From: Bacteroidia bacterium
GTDB lineage: Bacteria > Bacteroidota > Bacteroidia > NS11-12g > UBA955
Assembly: GCA_014376345.1 (NCBI GenBank)
Contig: JACMRS010000191.1
Span: 1 to 5,675 of the forward strand
Reading direction: 5' to 3'
Length of the DNA stretch: 5,675 nucleotides
A model generated the notes under the pieces. The model was not told the DNA's origin. It was given only the letters and a program-made list of their open reading frames with translations, and did no database searches. The stretch's first letter is position 1. Each line of letters begins with the position of its first letter. Shown here piece by piece: positions 1 through 5,675 of this stretch. A program made the translations under genes and the position numbers.

Positions 1-1
1 A

Positions 2-646
2 AATGGTTACGATGTGAAACTGGTAACAACCAATAGTTTCCCTGGAGGAAAATGTGTAACGGTAACCGATAAACCGGGTTACATTAAAGTATGGCCGAAT
101 CCGGTTGCAGACTTTACATCAGATCCTGAGTTCTTCACCACTGTGGCGCTTCCAAGGTTCAATTTCATTAACAAGTCGAAGATTAAGTTTGGTACCATGA
201 GTTACCTGTGGTCTTTTGGAACAGACAATCCTGATGACACTTCAACTAAAAAAGATCCGACCTTCACTTACACTGAAGACACTTTGAAATACTGGGTATC
301 GTTGTATGTGGTGAGTGATCATGGTTGTGACAGTCTGAAAATATCCCAAAGAATTATCGGACCTGATGTTACGGTGTTCATACCAAATGCATTCTCTCCG
401 GATGGAGCCGGTATTGCGACTAACAATGTTTTCAGAGCTGTTGTAAACGGAGAGAAATCATTCTTCTTACAGATCTATAACCGTTGGGGCGAGCTACTGT
501 TTGAAACCGATGATAAGTACAAAGAATGGAATGGCATTTATCAGGGACAAGCCTGCCAGCAGGATGTTTATGTCTATGCAGTGAAAGTTACGGCTTTTGA
601 TGGCAAAATATACAGGTACGATGGTACATTTACTCTTCTGAAATAA
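2..646 (+). CDS. 3' part of a secreted PKD-domain protein with C-terminal T9SS sorting domain (CHU_C / gliding motility-associated type)
   Basis: The gene is open at the left edge. The reading frame runs from base 2 without a stop, and the GTG at 14 is internal to a domain, so it is not taken as the start. The visible 214 residues hold the last strand of one PKD-like repeat (about 1-36), a second PKD-like domain (about 37-120, with YLWSFG and later a V-S-L-Y-V-V strand followed by HGCDS), and a CHU_C domain (about 122-214). The CHU_C part shows the hallmarks VFIPNAFSPDG, IYNRWGE, WNG, VYVYAV and the terminal DGTFTLLK. In this family the C-terminal domain directs export through the type IX secretion system of Bacteroidota (type B sorting signal), so the product is inferred to be a cell-surface or released protein, possibly an adhesin. 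The loop after the first proline motif is unusual: PDGAGIATNNVF instead of the common PNGDGxNDxF. Two stop codons follow in tandem (644-649). The passenger function lies outside the window. Confidence 0.9.
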   Translation, partial: NGYDVKLVTTNSFPGGKCVTVTDKPGYIKVWPNPVADFTSDPEFFTTVALPRFNFINKSKIKFGTMSYLWSFGTDNPDDTSTKKDPTFTYTEDTLKYWVSLYVVSDHGCDSLKISQRIIGPDVTVFIPNAFSPDGAGIATNNVFRAVVNGEKSFFLQIYNRWGELLFETDDKYKEWNGIYQGQACQQDVYVYAVKVTAFDGKIYRYDGTFTLLK

Positions 647-668
647 TAATTTTATCATTTAATATTAC

Positions 669-703
669 AAAACAGTGCAACTTAAAAATTGCACTGTTTT
701 AGT
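669..703 (+). terminator. Intrinsic terminator after the CHU_C-domain gene
   Basis: Bases 669-680 (AAAACAGTGCAA) pair perfectly with 689-700 (TTGCACTGTTTT), giving a 12-bp stem with an 8-base loop, 20 bases after the second stop codon. The right arm ends in four T, followed by AGTTT. Because the left arm starts with AAAA, the structure could also stop transcription arriving from the right. It separates the surface-protein gene from secDF. Confidence 0.8.
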
Positions 704-808
704 TTAATCTTGTATAATAGGCGCTAAAACTATTTTATTTGCTTTGGAGGATATTGAATCCAAATATTAAACTCTAAAGATCAAAAAGACTCGTTTTTAA
801 CAATAATT

Positions 809-836
809 ATCTTAAGTTATCTGTTAGTTTTAAGAT
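809..836. repeat. Weak inverted repeat in the gene-free stretch before secDF
   Basis: ATCTTAA (809-815) is mirrored by TTAAGAT (830-836) across a 14-base spacer, and T-rich sequence follows (837-850). The arms are short and almost all A/T. It might be a regulator-binding site or a weak hairpin, but chance is likely in such AT-rich DNA. In the rest of 647-942 I see only the terminator, the probable promoter and no convincing small gene. Confidence 0.2.
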
Positions 837-895
837 TTTTGTCTTGTTTTAGTAATTTAACAATAGATATGTTTATTATTTTGGGAATTAATCCT

Positions 896-903
896 TATTT
901 TCG
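896..903 (+). promoter_or_regulatory. Probable -7 promoter element of secDF
   Basis: TATTTTCG matches the Bacteroidota -7 consensus TAnnTTTG in all fixed positions but one (C for the third T). It would place the transcription start near 908-912 and give a leader of roughly 30-35 bases before the ATG at 943. The -33 element is weak: TTTA at 872-875 lies at about the right distance where TTTG is expected. The leader (AGACAAAACAATTTTTACAA region) has no Shine-Dalgarno sequence, as is common in this phylum. The site is inferred from motif and position only. Confidence 0.45.
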
Positions 904-942
904 CCCACTAATTTTTTTAGACAAAACAATTTTTACAACACG

Positions 943-3900
943 ATGAAAAATAAAAGGTTTGTGATTTTTTTCACAGTATTGCTTACTGTCCTCTGCGTTT
1001 ATACACTTTCGTTTACGCTGGTCACCCGTAAGGTTGAAAACAAAGGAAGAGTGTATGCAACAAGAAATGGAGTTTTTAATCCAGATTTATATAAAAACTA
1101 TCTCGATTCTATGGGTCGTCAGAATGTTTACAATCTTGGAATCAAAAAATTCACTTACCTTGAATGTAAGAAATATGCATTGAAACTTGGTCTTGACCTT
1201 CAGGGTGGTATGAATGTGGTACTTGAAGTATCAAAAACCGAATTTGTAAAAAGTCTTGCAGGTAAAAATGCTGTTGGTGATAAGCAATTTGAAGCGGCAC
1301 TTAAAAAATCTCAGGATCAGTATGCTGCAAATAGCGGTGACTTTGTAGATATTTTCACTAAAAACTTAAAAGAGCTTTCTCCGGGTAAAACACTTTCACA
1401 ATATTTTACATTGCCGGATAACAAAGCTTCAAATGCAACTGATCAGGATGTAGTAAGATATATTAAAGAACAGCTTGATGGTGCTATTTCGCGCACAAGG
1501 CAGGTTGTAGAAACCCGTTTGAACCAAAGCAGTGCAATGCAGCCAACAGTTCAGCAACTTGATGGTGGTAGAATCTCTGTTGAACTTCCCGGTGTTGACA
1601 ATCCTGAGCGTATGCGTAAATTACTTCAGGGAAGCGCTAAACTTGAGTTCTGGAGAGTTTATGGCAATACAATTAAAAATGGCAATCAGGCAAACGGTAA
1701 AGCTTATGAACTTTACGGAGCTGCTTCAAGAGCCCTTGCCATTAAAAATAAACTTAAAAAAGGAACAGGAGATACTTCAGCATTAGCTGCAGAAGGCTCA
1801 AAACCTGTTAATAGTTTAGGTGATGAACTTTTTAACGAAACAATAGTTAAAGATTCAGGTAAAGTATTGTCTAAAGCAGATTCTCTGATTGCAGATTCTG
1901 TTAAAAAAGCAAAAGACGATGCTGCTGCTGCTAACAGTAATCCATTAGCAGAAGCAGGACTTGATCCTCCTTATAATGATGCAGGTAAATTTGTTGCAAT
2001 GCCTGTTTTTGGTATGGCATTTAATGAAAACCGCGCTAAAATAAACGCATTGTTAAATGATCCGGATGTTATAAAGGCACTGCCTTCTGATATTAGATTT
2101 AAATGGTCTGCTAAAGAAAACAGAAATAATCAGTTTGAACTTTATGCACTTAAAGCAGAACGCGATGGCAATGCTGCTCTTTTTGGAGACAGAATTATTG
2201 AAGATGCCGGTGCTTCTCCGGGACAAACCGGTGGTGTTGAAATCTCAATGAGAATGACACAGTCTGCTGCAAGTACTTGGAAAAAACTTACAGGTTCAAG
2301 CATGGATGAGTTTATAGCTATCGTTCTTGATGATCAGATTTATAGTGCACCTAAAGTAAATGGTGAAATACCAAATGGGATGTCTTCAATCTCTGGTTCT
2401 TTCGATCAGAAAGAAGCTGAAGATCTGGCTAACATTTTAAAAGCGGGTAAATTGCCTGCACCAACTTCTATTGTTGCAGAAGATGTTGTCGGCCCGACTC
2501 TTGGAAAAGAATCAATACAGCAGGGTTTAAATGCGATGCTTTTAGGTATCGTGATGGTAATTCTGATAATGGGACTTTATTACATGCGTGCAGGTTACTA
2601 CGCCATCATCGCAGTATTACTGAATATATTTTTTATTATAGGTATTCTAGCATCTTATGATGCTGCTCTGACGCTTTCAGGTATCGCAGGTATTGTGCTT
2701 ACAATGGGTATGGCGGTTGATGCGAACGTACTGATTTATGAAAGGATTAAAGAAGAACTTTTTGCAGGAAAATCTTTAAGGTTAGCAGTTTCAAATGGTT
2801 TTAATGCTGCATTCTCTTCAATTATAGATTCGAATTTAACTACCCTGATCGCAGGTATCGTAATGCTGTTTGCTGGTTCAGGACCGGTTTACAGTTTTGC
2901 AATAACATTGATTATAGGAATTCTGAGCTCATTGTTTACAGCAATTTATGTAACCAGGTTGCTTATGGAACGCAGACTCGATAAAGGTAAAACAATCAGT
3001 ATTTATAATAATTTAACTAAAACTGTACTTCTTGGTAAAAACTTTAATTTTATTGGTAACAGGAAAAAATATTATGCGATTTCTTCAATTATTATTATTG
3101 CCGGTATGATTACACTTTTTGCAAAAGGTGGTTTGACAACAGGTATTGATTTTAAAGGTGGTCGTGGTTATCAAATTAAAATGGCAAATAACCTGAGCGC
3201 AGAACAAATTAAAGGAACACTTGATCAGCAGCTACCCGGAAGTAGTAACGAGGTTAAAACAATCGGTTCCGATGGCAGATATAAAATTGTAACAACTTAT
3301 CTTCTTGATAAGCAGGATGTAAAATCTGATAGCGTTCAGAACTCAGTTATCAATGCGCTTAAAACATATAATGTTAAAAAAGAAGATATCCTGAGTACAT
3401 CTGAAGTAGGACCTACCATGGCTTCTGAATCAAGAGGCAGATCAGCAATCGTATTTTTGGTTGCAATGTTCCTGATCTTCCTTTATGTACTGATCCGTTT
3501 TAAAGATGTCAGTTTTGCTTTGGGAGCCCTGGCAGCTTTGATACATGACGTGCTGATTGTATTCTCACTTTATGCCTTTCTGGATGGGTATCTTCCATTT
3601 GCAATGGAGCTTGACCAGACTTTAATTGCAGCGATTCTTACTATTGTGGGTTATTCTATTAACGATACGGTGGTTGTATTTGACAGAATCAGGGAATTTA
3701 CCACAAACTTTAAAGCAGAAAAAAATATCGGTAAAGTAATCAATGATGCTATTAATCAGACTTTGAGCAGAACAATTATGACCTCATTAACAACTCTTGC
3801 TGTTGTTGTTGTTTTGTTAATCTTTGGAGGTCCTGCTCTTAAAAGCTTCTCGTTCGCACTTGTTATTGGTATTGTTGCGGGTACATATTCTTCTATATGT

Positions 3901-3972
3901 ATTGCAACGCCAATCGTGGTAGATTTTATTAAAAAAGATAAAAACAATCCTAATCTGGCTGTTAAAAGCTGA
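943..3972 (+). CDS. secDF: Protein translocase subunit SecDF (fused SecD and SecF)
   Basis: This is the accessory motor of the Sec translocon. It sits in the inner membrane with SecYEG and, in studied homologues, uses the proton gradient to help pull exported proteins into the periplasm. The 1009-residue protein has 12 predicted membrane segments: one at about 5-27, five at about 528-672 closing the SecD half, one at about 708-727, and five at about 833-995 in the SecF half. SecD signatures are LGLDLQGG (82-89), ELPGV (214-218) and MAVDANVLIYERIKEE (590-605). SecF signatures are GIDFKGG (734-740), VGPTMASE (822-829), GYSINDTVVVFDRIRE (903-918) and NQTLSRTIMTSLTT (938-951). Asp593, Asp908 and Arg943 fall where the proton-relay residues of the Thermus thermophilus protein are expected, so it should be active. 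It is some 270 residues longer than the Thermus or Bacillus fusions. The excess is mostly in the first periplasmic domain (about 100-170 and 240-350; the latter is Lys/Ala-rich), a layout usual for Bacteroidota. The start MKNKR directly precedes the first membrane segment. The gene appears monocistronic. Confidence 0.97.
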   Translation: MKNKRFVIFFTVLLTVLCVYTLSFTLVTRKVENKGRVYATRNGVFNPDLYKNYLDSMGRQNVYNLGIKKFTYLECKKYALKLGLDLQGGMNVVLEVSKTEFVKSLAGKNAVGDKQFEAALKKSQDQYAANSGDFVDIFTKNLKELSPGKTLSQYFTLPDNKASNATDQDVVRYIKEQLDGAISRTRQVVETRLNQSSAMQPTVQQLDGGRISVELPGVDNPERMRKLLQGSAKLEFWRVYGNTIKNGNQANGKAYELYGAASRALAIKNKLKKGTGDTSALAAEGSKPVNSLGDELFNETIVKDSGKVLSKADSLIADSVKKAKDDAAAANSNPLAEAGLDPPYNDAGKFVAMPVFGMAFNENRAKINALLNDPDVIKALPSDIRFKWSAKENRNNQFELYALKAERDGNAALFGDRIIEDAGASPGQTGGVEISMRMTQSAASTWKKLTGSSMDEFIAIVLDDQIYSAPKVNGEIPNGMSSISGSFDQKEAEDLANILKAGKLPAPTSIVAEDVVGPTLGKESIQQGLNAMLLGIVMVILIMGLYYMRAGYYAIIAVLLNIFFIIGILASYDAALTLSGIAGIVLTMGMAVDANVLIYERIKEELFAGKSLRLAVSNGFNAAFSSIIDSNLTTLIAGIVMLFAGSGPVYSFAITLIIGILSSLFTAIYVTRLLMERRLDKGKTISIYNNLTKTVLLGKNFNFIGNRKKYYAISSIIIIAGMITLFAKGGLTTGIDFKGGRGYQIKMANNLSAEQIKGTLDQQLPGSSNEVKTIGSDGRYKIVTTYLLDKQDVKSDSVQNSVINALKTYNVKKEDILSTSEVGPTMASESRGRSAIVFLVAMFLIFLYVLIRFKDVSFALGALAALIHDVLIVFSLYAFLDGYLPFAMELDQTLIAAILTIVGYSINDTVVVFDRIREFTTNFKAEKNIGKVINDAINQTLSRTIMTSLTTLAVVVVLLIFGGPALKSFSFALVIGIVAGTYSSICIATPIVVDFIKKDKNNPNLAVKS

Positions 3973-3987
3973 TTTAAATAATTTATT

Positions 3988-4018
3988 AAAAGCCCGGGCA
4001 ATCTGTCCGGGCTTTTTT
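3988..4018 (+). terminator. Strong intrinsic terminator of secDF
   Basis: AAAAGCCCGG (3988-3997) pairs with CCGGGCTTTT (4007-4016). The stem continues inward through one G-T wobble and two more pairs to a 3-base loop (4001-4003), about 13 bp in all. A run of six T ends at 4018. It starts 15 bases after the secDF stop codon. The A-run on the left makes it potentially bidirectional. It indicates that the downstream genes need their own promoter. Confidence 0.93.
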
Positions 4019-4111
4019 GTTTTCAAAAAGCCTGATATGATTGATAATATTAATACAAGCATTTGACCGGATTATTATAATTATAAAATAAAATACATCA
4101 GTACTTTTTTA

Positions 4112-4119
4112 TTACTTTG
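4112..4119 (+). promoter_or_regulatory. Possible -7 promoter element of the nucleotidyltransferase operon
   Basis: TTACTTTG, followed by C, matches TAnnTTTG except for T in place of A at the second position. It lies only 11 bases before the ATG at 4131, so a transcript starting at the usual distance would have a leader of only a few bases. No TTTG is present at the expected -33 distance (the only nearby one is at 4062-4065, too far away). A promoter somewhere in 4019-4130 is expected because a strong terminator precedes it; this exact site is inferred. Confidence 0.35.
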
Positions 4120-4130
4120 CGGCTGTATAA

Positions 4131-4907
4131 ATGAAGATAATAATTCCAATGAGCGGAACTGGTAGCAGGTTTATTGCCGCCGGTTATTCAACTTACAAGC
4201 CTCTTATTGAGATGCATGGCAAGCCTGTAATTGAACATGTAACAGATCTTTTTCCAGGTGAAAATGATTTTGTTTTTATCTGCCGTGAAGACCATCTTGC
4301 AGAAACACCTTTGGAAAAAATTCTTAAAAAATTAAAACCAGGTTGCATTATTGTTCCTATTCAGGGTCATAAACTCGGCCCTGTTTATACTGTCAGTAAA
4401 GCTTACGATTATATTGATGATAATGAACCTGTAATTACAAACTATTGCGATTTTTTTATGCAATGGAACTATCAGGATTTTAAAAGTACAATTTTGAAAA
4501 CAGGATGTGAGGGTGCCATTCCTTGCTATACGGGCTTTCATCCCCATTTGCTTCATAAAAAAAATCTTTATGCAGGATGTCTCCCCGGTAATAATATGAT
4601 GCTAAAGGAAATCACAGAAAAATTTAGTTACTCGACAGATAAATCAAAAGCATACCATTCTGCAGGAACCTATTATTTTAAATCTGGTGCCCTTGTTAAA
4701 AAGTATTTTGATATGCTGATGGATGAAAAGATTGATCTGAATGGTGAATATTATATCAGCCTTGTTTACAATCTTTTATGTCGTGATGGATTGGATACTT
4801 TAATCTATGATAAAATAAAAACATTTTGCCAATGGGGCACTCCTGAAGATATGGAAGAATACAATACATGGTCGGATATTTTTAAAACTTTTTCTCAAGC
4901 AAAATGA
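4131..4907 (+). CDS. Sugar-phosphate-type nucleotidyltransferase (NTP_transferase family), first of a tandem pair
   Basis: The 258-residue cytoplasmic protein has the GT-A-like fold signature of enzymes that join a nucleoside triphosphate to a sugar phosphate or similar phosphate, releasing pyrophosphate. The N-terminus MSGTGSRF (7-14) followed by KPL (23-25) and GKP (30-32) is the nucleotide-binding loop with its catalytic Arg13 and Lys23. Asp107 (NYCDFF) is the expected metal ligand. EKF (163-165) supplies the second lysine. AGTYYFK (178-184), NGEYY (204-208) and WGTPED (235-240) are later family motifs. There is no signal peptide, membrane segment or acyltransferase extension, so it is a stand-alone enzyme rather than a GlmU-type fusion. 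The start fits because the signature begins at residue 7 as in relatives; there is no Shine-Dalgarno sequence. It overlaps the next gene by ATGA, so both are probably co-transcribed and translationally coupled. The middle (LGP at 82-84, FHPHLLHKK at 136-144) is unlike its neighbour. The substrate is unknown; envelope polysaccharide precursors are the likeliest, and short capsule cytidylyltransferases are another possibility. Confidence 0.85.
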   Translation: MKIIIPMSGTGSRFIAAGYSTYKPLIEMHGKPVIEHVTDLFPGENDFVFICREDHLAETPLEKILKKLKPGCIIVPIQGHKLGPVYTVSKAYDYIDDNEPVITNYCDFFMQWNYQDFKSTILKTGCEGAIPCYTGFHPHLLHKKNLYAGCLPGNNMMLKEITEKFSYSTDKSKAYHSAGTYYFKSGALVKKYFDMLMDEKIDLNGEYYISLVYNLLCRDGLDTLIYDKIKTFCQWGTPEDMEEYNTWSDIFKTFSQAK

Positions 4908-5674
4908 TAGCACTTATTCCAATGGCGGGTGCCGGTTCAAGGTTCGCAGAAAAAGGCTACACAATTCCTAAGCCTTTGTTGCCTATGCGTGGAAAGCCAA
5001 TGGTGATAAGCGCTTGCAATGATCTTCCAAAAGCAGATAAGCAAATATTTATTATTCGTGAAGCTCATGATGATGCCCACAATATTAAAAATATGCTGTT
5101 GGAACATTTTCCTGAAGCCAATATAATTCCGGTAGATAAACTTACTGAAGGTCAAGCCAGTACCTGCCTTCTTGCAAAAGAATTTATTAATAATAATGAA
5201 GAACTTGTAATAGGTGCAAGTGACAATGGTATGATATGGCCACGTGAAAATTTCGACAAAGAAAAAGAAACCTGCGATGCCATTATTTTTACATTCAGAA
5301 ATAATCCCGCTGTACTCGCAAAACCTTCTGCTTATGGCTGGGTAATAGCTGATGAAAATAATTTTGTAAATAAAGTAAAAGTTAAGTACAACATGCCTGA
5401 TCCTATGAAAGCACATGCTGTTACAGGTGCTTTCTGGTTTAAAAAAGGAAGTGATTTTGTTGCAGCCGCTGAACGTATGATCGGACAAAACAGGCGCATC
5501 AATAATGAATTTTATGTTGATGAATGCCTGAATGATTGTATTCAATTGGGACTTAAAGTTAAAGTATTCGAAATAGAACATTACTTATGCTGGGGCACAC
5601 CTGCAGACTATGAAACTTTTCTTTATTGGGAATCATTTTTCAATGACATGCCCTTTCATCCTTATAAAAAATAA
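4904..5674 (+). CDS. Sugar-phosphate-type nucleotidyltransferase (NTP_transferase family), second of a tandem pair
   Basis: The 256-residue protein is a paralogue of the preceding gene product and complete within the window (TAA at 5672-5674). It carries MAGAGSRF (7-14), KPLLPMRGKP (23-32), TEGQAST (81-87), Asp107 in ASDNG, YGWV (144-147), Lys161 in the KVKVKY strand, TGAFWFKKG (174-182), NNEFYVDE (200-207) and CWGTPADYE (229-237). The nucleotide-binding arginine and lysine, the metal-binding aspartate and the second lysine are all present, so activity is expected. Its EGQA loop and YG motif are closer to the typical sugar nucleotidyltransferase pattern than those of its neighbour. Its start codon lies inside the stop of the upstream gene (shared ATGA), with no Shine-Dalgarno sequence, which points to translational coupling. 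The role is inferred to be supply of an NDP-activated precursor for capsule, lipopolysaccharide or another glycan; the donor nucleotide and substrate cannot be assigned. No terminator is visible in the one base left after the stop, so the operon may continue. Confidence 0.87.
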   Translation: MIALIPMAGAGSRFAEKGYTIPKPLLPMRGKPMVISACNDLPKADKQIFIIREAHDDAHNIKNMLLEHFPEANIIPVDKLTEGQASTCLLAKEFINNNEELVIGASDNGMIWPRENFDKEKETCDAIIFTFRNNPAVLAKPSAYGWVIADENNFVNKVKVKYNMPDPMKAHAVTGAFWFKKGSDFVAAAERMIGQNRRINNEFYVDECLNDCIQLGLKVKVFEIEHYLCWGTPADYETFLYWESFFNDMPFHPYKK

Positions 5675-5675
5675 A

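Noticed and set aside
711..720. TATAAT at 713-718 as a sigma70-type -10 box
   Set aside because: Bacteroidota primary sigma factors use a different -7 element, no -35 partner is visible, and it lies about 220 bases from the next gene.
743..785. GGAGG (746-750) as a ribosome binding site for a small gene, and the TTTGGA/TCCAAA inverted repeat around it
   Set aside because: The only following start is a TTG giving seven codons before a stop. The 6-bp hairpin with a 10-base loop is within chance expectation.
1532..1786. An 84-codon + strand open frame inside secDF
   Set aside because: It overlaps conserved SecD sequence in another frame and its translation shows no recognisable domain or initiation signal.
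3802..3813. Four tandem GTT codons in secDF, considered as a phase-variable repeat
   Set aside because: The unit is a triplet, so length change would not shift the frame, and it simply encodes a Val run in a membrane segment.
2..3972. The T9SS cargo gene and secDF as one functional operon
   Set aside because: A perfect 12-bp hairpin terminator and nearly 300 bases of spacer with its own promoter-like site lie between them.
3756..4062. Two overlapping minus-strand open frames across the end of secDF
   Set aside because: They run through the SecF membrane segments and the terminator hairpin in antisense. The translations are low-information mirror products with no start signal.
4332..4556. 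A 74-codon minus-strand open frame inside the first nucleotidyltransferase
   Set aside because: It is antisense to a well-supported gene and shows no family features.
4937..5581. A 214-codon open frame on the minus strand
   Set aside because: It lies entirely opposite the second nucleotidyltransferase, its translation is rich in Phe, Ile, Tyr and Cys without any domain pattern, and such frames are common opposite AT-rich genes. The + strand frame has clear family motifs throughout.

Overview
The window comes from an AT-rich genome of the phylum Bacteroidota. Three things point there: a gliding motility-associated C-terminal (CHU_C, T9SS type B sorting) domain, a fused SecD-SecF protein of about 1000 residues with enlarged periplasmic parts, and promoter-like sites resembling the Bacteroidota -7 element TAnnTTTG. 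None of the four starts has a convincing Shine-Dalgarno sequence, which is also usual for this phylum. The sequence alone does not give the genus.

Layout, all on the + strand. (1) Bases 2-646 are the 3' end of a secreted, PKD-containing protein with a C-terminal type IX secretion sorting domain; the gene starts outside the window. It ends in tandem stop codons and a perfect 12-bp hairpin terminator (669-703). (2) A gene-free stretch (647-942) holds that terminator, a weak inverted repeat and a probable promoter. (3) secDF (943-3972) is the complete membrane motor of the Sec translocon and appears to be a single-gene transcription unit closed by a strong GC-rich terminator (3988-4018). (4) After a short AT-rich spacer with a possible promoter almost touching the start codon, two paralogous sugar-phosphate-type nucleotidyltransferases (4131-4907 and 4904-5674) are joined by a 4-base ATGA overlap. 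They look like the start of an operon that continues past the right edge.

How the parts relate: T9SS cargo such as the first protein must cross the inner membrane through Sec, where SecDF works, so the first two genes act in the same export route. They are separated by a terminator, however, and need not be co-regulated. The nucleotidyltransferase pair probably makes activated precursors (nucleotide-linked sugars or related small groups) for surface polysaccharide or another envelope decoration. The real substrates cannot be read from the sequence.

Most of the window is ordinary core genome. The one part that merits follow-up is the tandem nucleotidyltransferase pair, whose nucleotide-binding ends match without gaps while their substrate-side segments differ. 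I see no CRISPR array, RNA gene, insertion sequence or recognisable new defence system.
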